Below are positions 45,278 through 54,129 of a stretch of 64,000 nucleotides of DNA, piece after piece. The notes beneath the pieces are model-generated. The model saw only the letters and a program-made list of their open reading frames with translations, was not told the origin of the DNA and ran no database searches. The stretch is from assembly GCA_013177935.1 (NCBI GenBank), contig JABLXZ010000001.1, forward strand, positions 450,191 through 514,190, given 5' to 3'. The number at the start of each line of letters is the position of its first letter. The stretch's first letter is position 1. The position numbers and the translations under genes are program-made. This DNA comes from a candidate division WOR-3 bacterium (lineage in GTDB: Bacteria > Hydrothermota > Tepidihabitantia > Tepidihabitantales > Tepidihabitantaceae).

Positions 45278-46119
45278 CAGTGAAATTTATCCGGATGTAG
45301 CAATCGAGCAAGCAGAACTATTCCATCAACTACCCTGGGACCCGGACGGAAAAAAAGGTCTTCATCCAGACCGGAATAGACTCTGCCTGAGCATACCGCC
45401 TTTATGCTCGACCAGCCAACCCGCTGTTTAATCTCATCCGCACTCACTAACGGATGAAGCAAAAGGATAACATCCGGATTTGCCTTTGCCACCAATTCCG
45501 GGTCAACAACCGGATAAGGTGCATTGAAATCTTCAAACACATTTTGGCCGCCGGCGCGGTGGATGATGTCGTTGATAAATGCACCCTTACCGACACTCAT
45601 CAATGGCGCAACCGAAATTTCCACATAAACCTTCGGTTTATCAGAAAAGGTCGGCAGCGAATCCAGCCGCCGACGCAAATCCGACACCAATCTCCTTGCC
45701 TCTTCGGTTTGACCCAATATGACGCCTACCGACTCAATTTCGGCAAAGACACCTTCAATGTCTACGGGATGAGATACATATACCGGTATCCTTAACTCTC
45801 TTAACCGCTCGATAAGTTGCCGGTGCATCGGTAAGGTAGCAAAAACAATTTCGGGCTTCAACGCTAAAATTCGCTCAATGTCGGGCGATTGAAAATCACC
45901 CACTTTATTTTTTTCTCGCGCTCGCAACGGGAAATCACACTGATTGGTTGTACCAGAGAGCATTTCCTCTGCTCCTATGGCATAAATTATTTCCGTAATA
46001 CTGGGCACGAGCGAAACACATCGCAATTTCTTCTCGGTTGTTAAACTGCGTTTCCGAGAACCACAACTAACCGCTGTCAGCAAGAAAAGGAATAAAATGC
46101 AATGTAAAAATACTCGCAA
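45277..46119 (-). CDS. btuF: Cobalamin-type ABC transporter substrate-binding lipoprotein
   Basis: The product has 280 residues from TTG 46119, which I prefer because AGAGGTG stands 5 bp before it and a lipoprotein signal (lipobox LTAVSC) follows at once; the frame is open up to 46215 inside trmI. RCVSLVPSITEIIYAIGAEE and VGDFQSPDIERILALKPEIVF are BtuF/FecB signatures. It would capture B12 (or a related ligand) in the periplasm. No cobalamin riboswitch is evident upstream. Confidence 0.75.
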   Translation of the reverse strand: MRVFLHCILFLFLLTAVSCGSRKRSLTTEKKLRCVSLVPSITEIIYAIGAEEMLSGTTNQCDFPLRAREKNKVGDFQSPDIERILALKPEIVFATLPMHRQLIERLRELRIPVYVSHPVDIEGVFAEIESVGVILGQTEEARRLVSDLRRRLDSLPTFSDKPKVYVEISVAPLMSVGKGAFINDIIHRAGGQNVFEDFNAPYPVVDPELVAKANPDVILLLHPLVSADEIKQRVGWSSIKAVCSGRVYSGLDEDLFFRPGPRVVDGIVLLARLLHPDKFH

Positions 46120-46156
46120 ACCGACACCTCTAAACGAGTCTTCTACTAATATTGTC

Positions 46157-46954
46157 TCACACCTCACCTGTCGCATTTTCTTCTTCTGGAATTGTGGCTT
46201 TATGGGCGAACACAAGATAAGCAGTATGGGCGACCATTCTATCTACCGGCCTAATTCCGGTCTCACGTAAAAACAATCCCCGTTCCAGAATCTCTTTTGC
46301 TCTAATTCGAACAAATCCTTCAGCACCCAGTGCCGTATTTAAACGTCGCAACTGTTCCATAGTTGGAACCAGGGCAGCCAGTGCGTAACCGTTTTTCAAA
46401 GACTCTCTTGATGGTTTCACCAGTGTCCATGGCTCGGGCACATCAAGGAAAACCGCATCTACCTCCTTTTGTTGAAATCCCTCCTCTGCCGGGTCTGAAA
46501 CGAAAAACTCACAAACTCCTTCAAGACCGTAACGCAGGACATTCTCCCGGGCAAGAGCGCTAAATTCTGGGCGTCGTTCGTACGAATAAACTTTACCCTG
46601 AGGGCCAACAAACGTAGCCAGAACCACTGTCAGCCCACCGGAACCAGAACCAACTTCAATAACCTGTGCGCCGGGATATACCAGCGTCTGCAAAAGCATA
46701 AAACCGGTGTCTTTGGGATAAACAACCGTAGTTTTTCTTTTGACCTTTAATAACAGGTCTGCGAGGGTCGGCTTCAAAATATAAAATCGAGTGCCCATTT
46801 GTGTTTCTACCCAATCACCGTACTCTTTCCCCACAATATCTTTGAACTCGATATTTCCGCGATGGGTAGAAAACTTCCCCTTTTCCTCGACTCTAATAAG
46901 AAATTTCATATCCTCGGAATGGTAGAGCAGAATAAAATCACCGATTCTAATCAT
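46157..46954 (-). CDS. trmI: tRNA (adenine-N1)-methyltransferase TrmI
   Basis: A 265-residue class I SAM methyltransferase that makes m1A58 in the tRNA T loop. The N-terminal barrel-like part (1-75, ending TRFYILKPTLADLLLKVKR) precedes VIEVGSGSGGLTVVLA (SAM motif I) and DAVFLDVPEPW (motif IV). RKTTVVYPKDTGFMLL is the TrmI-specific RxTQ/YPKD segment. Only 37 bp separate it from the btuF start. Confidence 0.92.
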   Translation of the reverse strand: MIRIGDFILLYHSEDMKFLIRVEEKGKFSTHRGNIEFKDIVGKEYGDWVETQMGTRFYILKPTLADLLLKVKRKTTVVYPKDTGFMLLQTLVYPGAQVIEVGSGSGGLTVVLATFVGPQGKVYSYERRPEFSALARENVLRYGLEGVCEFFVSDPAEEGFQQKEVDAVFLDVPEPWTLVKPSRESLKNGYALAALVPTMEQLRRLNTALGAEGFVRIRAKEILERGLFLRETGIRPVDRMVAHTAYLVFAHKATIPEEENATGEV

Positions 46955-46960
46955 TGACTG

Positions 46961-46988
46961 ATTGTAAGACTTTGTATCAACAGGTCAA
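46961..46988 (-). promoter_or_regulatory. Leaderless promoter of trmI-btuFCD
   Basis: Minus strand: TTGACC (46988-46983), 16-bp spacer, TACAAT (46966-46961), then 6 bp to ATG 46954; no Shine-Dalgarno sequence. Confidence 0.65.
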
Positions 46989-47032
46989 GTTAACCCGCAA
47001 ACTTTTCCAAACCATTGAACTGGGCTGTATCC

Positions 47033-47060
47033 TTGACTTTTCTACCATTGCGAATATCAT
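47033..47060 (+). promoter_or_regulatory. Leaderless promoter of the NHL-propeller operon
   Basis: TTGACT (47033-47038), 16-bp spacer, TATCAT (47055-47060). ATG 47065 lies 4 bp and GTG 47068 lies 7 bp beyond; the latter matches the spacing of the other leaderless genes better. Confidence 0.6.
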
Positions 47061-47064
47061 CCTA

Positions 47065-48363
47065 ATGGTGTTCGTAATATTAGCAGTTTTACTTTTTTCC
47101 CAAGCAACGACCTTGATTTCCCCGCCTTTTTCCCACACTCTCGGATTTACTCGAATAAGTAGTTTATACCTCAATATGTATCTTGGTAAAGATTTCCGGG
47201 TTGATAACCCTCAGGGATTAGCCTGTGCCAAAATTAAAGAAGAGGAAGATACGACGACCTGGCGTGATGATGCACTGTTAACACTATTCGCGGTCAATTC
47301 GAACACCGGTCAAATTGTTTATAATGTAAAACTAATTCGCCCCGGTATTTTTGGTTCCACGGGCAATGGTATTGGTCAATTCAACCACCCCCATGGCATT
47401 GCCTGTAATGAAAATGGCGATGTTTACGTTGCCGATACCGACAACAACCGTTTGGTCCGGTTACGCTACACCGGCGGCAAACTGCACTGGATTACCGTAG
47501 TTGATTCAACCCTCAATCTTCCTTATGATGTTACAATGGATTCGCAAGGGCGAGTATATGTTAGCGACATGGGCAATAACCGAATAGTGGTTTATGGACC
47601 TGACAACACCCGAATCGCCACATATACTCCGGGTCTGAAAAAACCGAGCGCAATCGCCATTCTTGACCACAATGCACCTTTTAACGAAACCGGTTTAGAC
47701 CTTCTGGTTGTCGTGGACAATTGGGGCACCAGACTCAATCAACTGTCAACTTCCGGAGAAATCGTGCGTTCGGTTGATTGCCGTCGTATCGGGTTAGATA
47801 GCGCTTGTTTTGCTTACTGTGCATTTGACCGTCATGGCAATGTTTATGTAACCGATATGATAAATTCGCAAATTCACATTTTTGCCCCGGGTTTAAAATA
47901 CATCGTTTCTTTCGGTCGCACTTCGTCGAGCAACTCGGACCAGCCTATTTTTAATGCACCACGGGGCATTGCCATCGGCAGAAAATTTGGCCAGTTATTC
48001 GTCAGTGAAGCAGATGGCGGTCAGTACTATTTAATTGCACTCGATGGATATCTCATCGGTTGCTACCCGCAGCAGTTCAAATCGGAACAACCCGGCACTA
48101 CCATCGCCCTCTACCTCACACAGCGTGCCGAAATTGTTATCGAAATTAGCGACAATCAAAGTAATATCGTCCGCACCCTTACACCCCCTTATCAACAGGG
48201 ACCAGGTGAAGTACTTATCGTCTGGGACGGCAGGGATAATAACGGCAACATTGTACCGGAAGGTGAATATCATATAAAAACAACCATCCGCCCAACCTAT
48301 TCCCGCCCCAGATATACCCTTAAAAAAGAGTTTGTTACCCGGGTCGTGCGTTTACCTGGATAA
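47065..48363 (+). CDS. Exported NHL-repeat beta-propeller with C-terminal FlgD-Ig-like domain
   Basis: The product has 432 residues from ATG 47065 (or 431 from GTG 47068) with a signal peptide (VFVILAVLLFSQA). NHL blades: FNHPHGIACNENGDVYVADTDNNRLVR (split over ~110-136), LPYDVTMDSQGRVYVSDMGNNRIV, FDRHGNVYVTDMINSQI and FNAPRGIAIG. The last ~90 residues (IVIEISDNQSNIVRTL, then VLIVWDGRDNNGNIVPEGEY) form a FlgD-Ig-like domain. The frame open upstream to 46954 overlaps the promoter and is rejected. Confidence 0.75.
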   Translation: MVFVILAVLLFSQATTLISPPFSHTLGFTRISSLYLNMYLGKDFRVDNPQGLACAKIKEEEDTTTWRDDALLTLFAVNSNTGQIVYNVKLIRPGIFGSTGNGIGQFNHPHGIACNENGDVYVADTDNNRLVRLRYTGGKLHWITVVDSTLNLPYDVTMDSQGRVYVSDMGNNRIVVYGPDNTRIATYTPGLKKPSAIAILDHNAPFNETGLDLLVVVDNWGTRLNQLSTSGEIVRSVDCRRIGLDSACFAYCAFDRHGNVYVTDMINSQIHIFAPGLKYIVSFGRTSSSNSDQPIFNAPRGIAIGRKFGQLFVSEADGGQYYLIALDGYLIGCYPQQFKSEQPGTTIALYLTQRAEIVIEISDNQSNIVRTLTPPYQQGPGEVLIVWDGRDNNGNIVPEGEYHIKTTIRPTYSRPRYTLKKEFVTRVVRLPG

Positions 48364-48381
48364 CTTTAAGGAGGCAGCATA

Positions 48382-49311
48382 ATGATAAAGAAAGTAGCCC
48401 AGCTAACCGCTCTTATATTGTTCTCCACTACCTGGGCAACGAAGTACGCCGGCGACTTTGAGGAGTTAGGGACATCGGCACGTGCCATTGGTATGGGCGG
48501 TGCGGTCGTCGCCAGTGCCAGCGATCCCAGTGCCATTTACTATAACCCATCGCTACCTTCTCGCCTTAGGAGCCGTTCAGTTCTGCTAATGCACTCCGAA
48601 GACTTTTCCGGACTGGTAAAACACAATTTCATCGGCGTTAGTTTCCCGGATGGCTGTCAGGCTTTCGGCATCGCCGTCCTGCACAATGGCATACCAGGAA
48701 TAAAACTTACTAAATTACCTGATTCAACCCAGGAACCCGGTGAAAATAACCGACCATATGTTGATAAAATTGTTAACGCCAACCAAATTGTTGGATATTT
48801 CAACTACGCTCGCAATCTGTCCCCCTATTTTGCGATTGGCGGTAACGCCAAAATAATTTATCAGGAACTGGGAGGCGTAGGTTCCTGCTTTGGCATGGGT
48901 GTTGACTTCGGTTTGTTAGTTACACCACTGCAGAGTGTTGATATCGGTTTCCGGGTAAGAAATGTTAGCACCTCACCCCTCTTCTGGGACACAAAAACCA
49001 GGGAATACATCACTCCGCGGGCTGCCTTTGGTATCAGCAAACTATTTCAATTCGGGCGCAACCGCCTCCGTCTGGCAGTTGAAATAGAAAGCGACTTCGA
49101 AGAAAGAACAATGTTTTCCAACTTTGGAATGGAATATGCATTTCGTGAAGCACTTTTCGGACGCATTGGCGTATACCGCAACAATTTCAGTTTCGGACTG
49201 GGATTTAGATTCAAGCGTTTTCATCTCGACTACGGCTACGCAACCGGTACAGCGCCTGAGTCAAGAGAGTTGGGTACACCCCAGCAGATTTCAGGAGGTG
49301 TCGAGTTTTAG
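48382..49311 (+). CDS. PorV/PorQ-family outer-membrane protein
   Basis: A 309-residue protein with a signal peptide (1-19) and the family's N-terminal motif 'FEELGTSARAIGMGGAVVASASDPSAIYYNP' (split over ~23-53: GTSARAxGMGGAxxAxxDDxSAxxYNP). The rest is barrel-like and it ends in aromatic VEF. Relatives serve Por (T9SS) secretion or act as FadL-like barrels. AAGGAGG precedes the ATG. Sorted clients exist in the window, which makes the T9SS link attractive. Confidence 0.82.
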   Translation: MIKKVAQLTALILFSTTWATKYAGDFEELGTSARAIGMGGAVVASASDPSAIYYNPSLPSRLRSRSVLLMHSEDFSGLVKHNFIGVSFPDGCQAFGIAVLHNGIPGIKLTKLPDSTQEPGENNRPYVDKIVNANQIVGYFNYARNLSPYFAIGGNAKIIYQELGGVGSCFGMGVDFGLLVTPLQSVDIGFRVRNVSTSPLFWDTKTREYITPRAAFGISKLFQFGRNRLRLAVEIESDFEERTMFSNFGMEYAFREALFGRIGVYRNNFSFGLGFRFKRFHLDYGYATGTAPESRELGTPQQISGGVEF

Positions 49312-49904
49312 GCCCGGAACTTGGCAGAAAATTAGCGCACCTTATCGCCCTTGTTATACCGTTGGCTTATTATGCAATTCCTAATCGGAACCTTTCGCTT
49401 GTCTTGATGGCAGTTGCCACGGCGATATTTCTTATCGTCGACCTGCTTCGTCTCCGTCTTAATCCATTTAAAGATATATTTATTATCCTCTTTGGTTCGT
49501 TATTGCGCCGGAAGGAATTCTCGTCGTTAACAGGTGGAAGTTACCTTATGGTCGCAGCACTTGTTGCGATGTTACTCTTCGGTAGCAATAAAGGCGTTTT
49601 TATTGCCGCCTTGTCTTTTTTGGCTATCGGCGACACGGTTGCCGCGCTCGTTGGACTTTCTTTTGGTAAAATTAAGGTATTTCGGAAAACCCTTGAAGGC
49701 ACTGTTGCCGGATTATTTGCCTGTATTGCTGTCGCCGTTGCCGTCTCTTTTCTTCCTGGTATTGACATGCCGTTATTTATTGGTATCATTGGTGCGATAT
49801 CCGCTTCAGCTGTTGAAGCTTTGCCGTTTGAGATAAACGACAATGTCGTTGTCCCGCTTTTCTCCGGGACAGTGATGATGATTGCAATACAGATTCTCCA
49901 CTGA
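49305..49904 (+). CDS. Dolichol/polyprenol kinase-family membrane protein (start codon unclear)
   Basis: A roughly 200-residue protein with about six helices. The N-terminal 'ELGRKLAHLIALVIP' (codons 49317 on) and later IGDTVAALVG, FGKIKVFRKTLEGTVAG and EALPFEINDN are the CTP-dependent dolichol/phytol kinase signatures. The first standard start codon in frame is TTG 49362, which would cut off the conserved ELGRK motif. A strong AGGAGG (49293-49298) sits ideally for a GTT at 49305, overlapping the upstream stop. It would phosphorylate a polyprenol or diacylglycerol. Confidence 0.7.
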   Translation, partial: VLGPELGRKLAHLIALVIPLAYYAIPNRNLSLVLMAVATAIFLIVDLLRLRLNPFKDIFIILFGSLLRRKEFSSLTGGSYLMVAALVAMLLFGSNKGVFIAALSFLAIGDTVAALVGLSFGKIKVFRKTLEGTVAGLFACIAVAVAVSFLPGIDMPLFIGIIGAISASAVEALPFEINDNVVVPLFSGTVMMIAIQILH

Positions 49905-49960
49905 AGCGGAATGACGGTGAAGTTCACAAATAACTTAAAATTAAAAAGGAGGACAGATAT

Positions 49961-52489
49961 ATGAAGAAATATTGCGCCATCATCCTGCTCGGAATAACAA
50001 TTTGTGTTGGGGCTAAAACGACTTTTCCAGAACTGGACAGTATCTACTTCTACTACGCAGAACAGGATTACGATAAAGCGTATACACTGCTGACAAAACT
50101 CAGCGGTCAAAAGTTAACTCCACAGCAGCATTTTGCCCTGATGCTCGAACTCGGCGACTACTACCTTGATAAAACCCACGACTACCATCGTGCCGAATCA
50201 ATTTACCAGCAACTAATCGAACAGCATCCCAAGCACACCCGATTGCCCGATGTACTATACCGGCTTGCCCTTGCCCAGGAACTACAGGAAAAATTCCTTG
50301 ACGCCGCCAAAAATTACGAGCAGGTAGCAACAAAACACTTTAAATCAACCTACGGACCGGAGGCACTCGATGCGATTGAACGTTGCTTCCGGAAGAATTA
50401 CCAGGAACGCGTTGCTTATGTCAATGGTTTCCCGATTACTCGTATTGAACTTGATGACCGGATCAGTCGCAACCCCTCGCTCTATGAAACCTTCGATAAG
50501 AAGATGGCATTACTTGATACGATGATTAACAATCGTCTGCTTTATGAAGCCGCCGTCTCCCAGAGAATGGAGAAAGAACCGATGTTGGTCCACAGTATCA
50601 CAGATACCCGAAACCGATTGATGTTTCAAACCTGGTACGAGCGTCATGTCACCGGCAAAGCGGAGCCCAGCGAGAAGGAGTTGAAGAAACTCTACAATAA
50701 AAATCGTTCAAAGTACACAACACCGGAAAAAGTCCGTGCCTATCAACTTGTCGTCACATCTAAACCCCTTGCCGATTCGCTCCGCGCACTCTTGATTGCT
50801 GATGCAACAAAATGGGATACCCTCGTAAAACTTTATTCAATTGCACCGGATAAAGAAAAAGCGGGCGACCTGGGATTTTTTACTCGTGGTGTTCAACAAA
50901 AGGAGATTGAACAAATCGCTTTCAAACTCAAACCGGGTGAAATCAGCCAGCCATTAGCGCTCAGAGACACTTACTATATAATTCGTGTAACCGAAAAGGA
51001 GCCCCGTAAAGTCAAACCCTTCGCTGAAGTAAAAAGCCAGATAGCAGTGGAACTGCGTCAGGACCGTACGAACCGACTTTACGAGCAGGAAATTGACCGC
51101 TTGAAAAAAAACAGCCACATTGTTCAGGATAGCCTCGCAATTGAGCAGAACAAAGAAACATTAGCGGTAATCAATGGTGTACCGATAACCCGGGAACATC
51201 TTGAACAACGCCTCAACGCTATTCCGCCCTTCTTCCGGGGGCAGTTTGAAACACCCGAAGGCAAACGCCGCATCCTTGACCAATTAATTGTGGAAAAACT
51301 GCTGCTCCGGGAATGTGAAAAAGAAAAGCTGTGGCTTGCGAACCGTGTGATTGACCAAATTATCAATCGCAAAACCGCTCTGCTCATCGATGCCTATCGC
51401 CGTAAACATACAACCGAAAAAATTCAAATCGATTCGCTTACCCTGATGCGGGAGTATCGGGCAACATTGAACGATTTCAAAGAACCCACTCGCGTACGTT
51501 GCCGCGAGATAGTTGCCCGCACCAAAGAAAAAGCCGAACAGCTGCGCAAATGGGCCATTTCGGGCCGGATTCCGGAACTGGTCAGCGGAATAGCCTTACT
51601 TGTAAATAATGAAGAAAAAGCCCGTGAACTTTCCGGAATACTCGCTCAAACCACGAATACCGATTCAATAACCGCGCTCGGTGCACTTGCCGGTCCCAGT
51701 GTTCGCATCCCTGGAACACCCGTCCAGAACATTTCGGGCTACGATGTTGTTGACTTATCCCAACCCAGTCAGCTCGCCGGACCGTTCTCGGCCGCAAGCT
51801 TCTACGCTTTTGCCTTCACCGACATCTCCCGTCAGGATAAACTTTATGAGCCGTTCCTCATTACCGTTACCAACACTGAGCAGCTGCAATCCCTCTTGAA
51901 GGAAAATCGCCCACCGTTCACGCTTGGAATCATCGACTCCACCCGTTTGGGTACTTATGTTCGACTTACCAATCCGCTTCCAACCCGGTTTGTTAATGAA
52001 CTCTTCACACTGGAAACAGGTAGTGTTTCTCCTATTTATAAAACTGCTAACGGTTACCTAATTGCTAAAGTAACGAAAAAAGACACCGCTCAGAAAGCGG
52101 ACTTCGTAGAGCTTATTCGCCGCTTCTCAACCTCGGGTAGTAAATGGGCGGGTGGCGAAATTTCCCTTACCCGCGATGACAAATCCCGGGATAAAAGAGT
52201 CGTTGATGCTGCCTACTCTCTTAATAAAGGAGCCTACTCGTCCGTTATACGGCTGAACGACACCACCTACACATTTATTAAAGTGGAAGAAAAGAAGCCG
52301 GCTTATACCCGTCCCTTCTCTGAGGTGCGCAGCAAAATAGAAAACAAACTCCGGCGCCAACAGGAAAAAGAACTCTACGAGCAACTACTTAAAGAACTAC
52401 GCGCAAAGGCTAAAATCGAAATCTTAATGAAAAAGGAAGATTTCGAACCTGTAGAACCAACTACGCCATCGGAACAACAGAATAAATAA
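49961..52489 (+). CDS. Periplasmic multi-domain parvulin-type peptidyl-prolyl isomerase
   Basis: An 842-residue exported protein: signal peptide (1-18), TPR-like repeats (~25-125), a SurA-N-like domain (~130-225, VNGFPITRIELDDRI), a parvulin domain (~240-345; AGDLGFFTRG and FKLKPGEISQPL), a second SurA-N-like domain starting at INGVPITREHLEQRL (~395), a degenerate parvulin-like stretch, and a further parvulin domain (~700-800; GSKWAGGEISLTRDDK). It should assist outer-membrane or secreted protein folding. AAGGAGG precedes the ATG. Confidence 0.8.
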   Translation: MKKYCAIILLGITICVGAKTTFPELDSIYFYYAEQDYDKAYTLLTKLSGQKLTPQQHFALMLELGDYYLDKTHDYHRAESIYQQLIEQHPKHTRLPDVLYRLALAQELQEKFLDAAKNYEQVATKHFKSTYGPEALDAIERCFRKNYQERVAYVNGFPITRIELDDRISRNPSLYETFDKKMALLDTMINNRLLYEAAVSQRMEKEPMLVHSITDTRNRLMFQTWYERHVTGKAEPSEKELKKLYNKNRSKYTTPEKVRAYQLVVTSKPLADSLRALLIADATKWDTLVKLYSIAPDKEKAGDLGFFTRGVQQKEIEQIAFKLKPGEISQPLALRDTYYIIRVTEKEPRKVKPFAEVKSQIAVELRQDRTNRLYEQEIDRLKKNSHIVQDSLAIEQNKETLAVINGVPITREHLEQRLNAIPPFFRGQFETPEGKRRILDQLIVEKLLLRECEKEKLWLANRVIDQIINRKTALLIDAYRRKHTTEKIQIDSLTLMREYRATLNDFKEPTRVRCREIVARTKEKAEQLRKWAISGRIPELVSGIALLVNNEEKARELSGILAQTTNTDSITALGALAGPSVRIPGTPVQNISGYDVVDLSQPSQLAGPFSAASFYAFAFTDISRQDKLYEPFLITVTNTEQLQSLLKENRPPFTLGIIDSTRLGTYVRLTNPLPTRFVNELFTLETGSVSPIYKTANGYLIAKVTKKDTAQKADFVELIRRFSTSGSKWAGGEISLTRDDKSRDKRVVDAAYSLNKGAYSSVIRLNDTTYTFIKVEEKKPAYTRPFSEVRSKIENKLRRQQEKELYEQLLKELRAKAKIEILMKKEDFEPVEPTTPSEQQNK

Positions 52490-52504
52490 ATAACCCCGAA
52501 CATT

Positions 52505-52542
52505 AAGGCGGGGTAACAATCGCTGGTTACCCCGCCTTTTAT
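52505..52542. terminator. Bidirectional rho-independent terminator
   Basis: A 13-bp perfect stem AAGGCGGGGTAAC (52505-52517) / GTTACCCCGCCTT (52526-52538) with an 8-nt loop, flanked by A- and T-runs, lies between the convergent isomerase and transglutaminase genes. Confidence 0.9.
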
Positions 52543-52544
52543 TC

Positions 52545-53960
52545 TCAGTTAAACTCCAGAACTTTTATGCCAATCTTTTTTACTAAACTCAACACCTCTG
52601 CCTGACGACTCAACTCCCCTTCCGCAAGTTTCAAATGCAGGGCATTGGCGGGAAATTCACCAAAAGTAGCATCAACTGGTATCCAGCGGTCAAGATAAAC
52701 TTCATTCCAGGCATGGTAATAAAATGCACCATCGAGATAAACTAAACCAACGACAACCTTTGTTGGAATACTGGCGGCTCGAGCGAGAGCGGCGTAAAGC
52801 ACCGAATGCTCATTACAATCACCTTTGAGACTTTTCAGAACATCTAAAGCATTAGGCAGCGAAGCAACCGCTTCTTTCTTTAAAGTTCGGTGCACCCAAT
52901 ACAAAATGCGTTCCGCGGCAATCGCGGCATCATCTGTTCCGGCGATAATCTCGATCGCCTTTCTCTTAATCGGTTCGGCATCAGCCTGAACCGAAACCGT
53001 TGGTTTAAGATACTCTGTCTCCGCCTTAACCGGTAGTCTTACACCCTGTGCATTGGAGGGAATTACAATCTCCAGACGCAATGGATTTTTTGTTACTACC
53101 CGTTGATAAGTGCCGTTAAGTTCAAACTCTGCTGTATCGAGCCCGGTAACCTCCAGTACAACCCTTTTTACTCCTGCTGGCTGACGAATCACCGTATCTA
53201 CCGGCACCGCAAAAAGTCGCAGTAAATCAACAGGATAACCGGATTCGCCAGATAACGCCTCTTTCTCTGTAACCCGGTAAGAGTTCAACCCCATTGGAGA
53301 CTCTTCCTTAACCGTCATGCCATTCCTATCCAACCAGGTAGTAACCTCAGTTTTTGCCCTTTTTACTCTCACCTTTAATACCGGAATCTCCTCGCCATTT
53401 GATTTTAGAATCTCGTATCCCAAAACGGTAACAATTGCTGGTAATGTATCCATTACTGTGCCATCAAAAGTCAAATAATTCAATGTCGTACCCGAGTCAG
53501 GCTTTGCCTCAACAATTACCCGTCCGAGGGCTTCAATTGGATAAAGTTGTCGGCTCAGTTTAACTCGCTGACCCTCTCTCGTTCCTTCACCACTCAATAT
53601 CAACCAGCCATCTTTGACCGTTCCGGCGGCTTTAAATGCGCCGTCTTGGGAACCCAGTTCAAATTGGAACGAGCGCATGGTCCAATCGGTATTGGTAATG
53701 ACCTGAGAACGGACCCTTACCTGCTGGACTTTACCCAGCATACTTATGGTCATTCTCATAATGTTGTCGAATCTATACCCGTCTGTAATCTGCACACATT
53801 TCGTCACAGCCCAACCCACTTTTTTGCCCATAAGATATGTTGCCAGCCAGACACCGTTTGAATCGCTACCCGCATTTGTAAGAGCTATATATTTTCTATC
53901 CGCCTTACCACCACAGGCAAGAATTAAAGCAAAAAATAAGACCAAAATTCTTTTCTTCAT
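52545..53960 (-). CDS. Lipoprotein with transglutaminase-like protease domain
   Basis: The 471-residue protein has a lipobox (LILACGG, Cys ~16). After a beta-rich N-terminal part (~25-310) comes a transglutaminase-like core with catalytic Cys in LKGDCNEHSVLYAAL, His in YYHAWNEVYL and Asp in PVDATFGEF. Such domains cleave or cross-link peptides; the substrate is unknown. The start is set by a promoter 6 bp upstream. Confidence 0.8.
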   Translation of the reverse strand: MKKRILVLFFALILACGGKADRKYIALTNAGSDSNGVWLATYLMGKKVGWAVTKCVQITDGYRFDNIMRMTISMLGKVQQVRVRSQVITNTDWTMRSFQFELGSQDGAFKAAGTVKDGWLILSGEGTREGQRVKLSRQLYPIEALGRVIVEAKPDSGTTLNYLTFDGTVMDTLPAIVTVLGYEILKSNGEEIPVLKVRVKRAKTEVTTWLDRNGMTVKEESPMGLNSYRVTEKEALSGESGYPVDLLRLFAVPVDTVIRQPAGVKRVVLEVTGLDTAEFELNGTYQRVVTKNPLRLEIVIPSNAQGVRLPVKAETEYLKPTVSVQADAEPIKRKAIEIIAGTDDAAIAAERILYWVHRTLKKEAVASLPNALDVLKSLKGDCNEHSVLYAALARAASIPTKVVVGLVYLDGAFYYHAWNEVYLDRWIPVDATFGEFPANALHLKLAEGELSRQAEVLSLVKKIGIKVLEFN

Positions 53961-53966
53961 TGCTTA

Positions 53967-53994
53967 AACTTAACAAGTATTCGATTAATGTCAA
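53967..53994 (-). promoter_or_regulatory. Candidate leaderless promoter of the transglutaminase lipoprotein
   Basis: Minus strand: TTGACA (53994-53989), 16-bp spacer, weak TAAGTT (53972-53967), then 6 bp to ATG 53960. Confidence 0.45.
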
Positions 53995-54006
53995 CAGGTT
54001 CTGGTA

Positions 54007-54035
54007 TTGACTTTACCATTTAGTTATTTTACAAT
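54007..54035 (+). promoter_or_regulatory. Promoter of tRNA-Leu
   Basis: TTGACT (54007-54012), 17-bp spacer, TACAAT (54030-54035), 7 bp before the mature 5' end of the tRNA. Confidence 0.65.
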
Positions 54036-54042
54036 TTCCTGC

Positions 54043-54128
54043 GCCGAAGTGGCGGAAATGGCAGACGCAGCGGACTCAAAATCCGCCGCCCAGCGATGGG
54101 CTTGTGGGTTCGACTCCCACCTTCGGCA
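54043..54128 (+). tRNA. tRNA-Leu (anticodon CAA)
   Basis: Acceptor GCCGAAG/CTTCGGC, anticodon stem GCGGA/TCCGC with loop CTCAAAA (CAA), long variable arm as in class II tRNAs, T arm GTGGG-TTCGACT-CCCAC, discriminator A at 54128. CCA is not encoded. The converging nuclease gene ends one base beyond it. Confidence 0.95.
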
Positions 54129-54129
54129 T

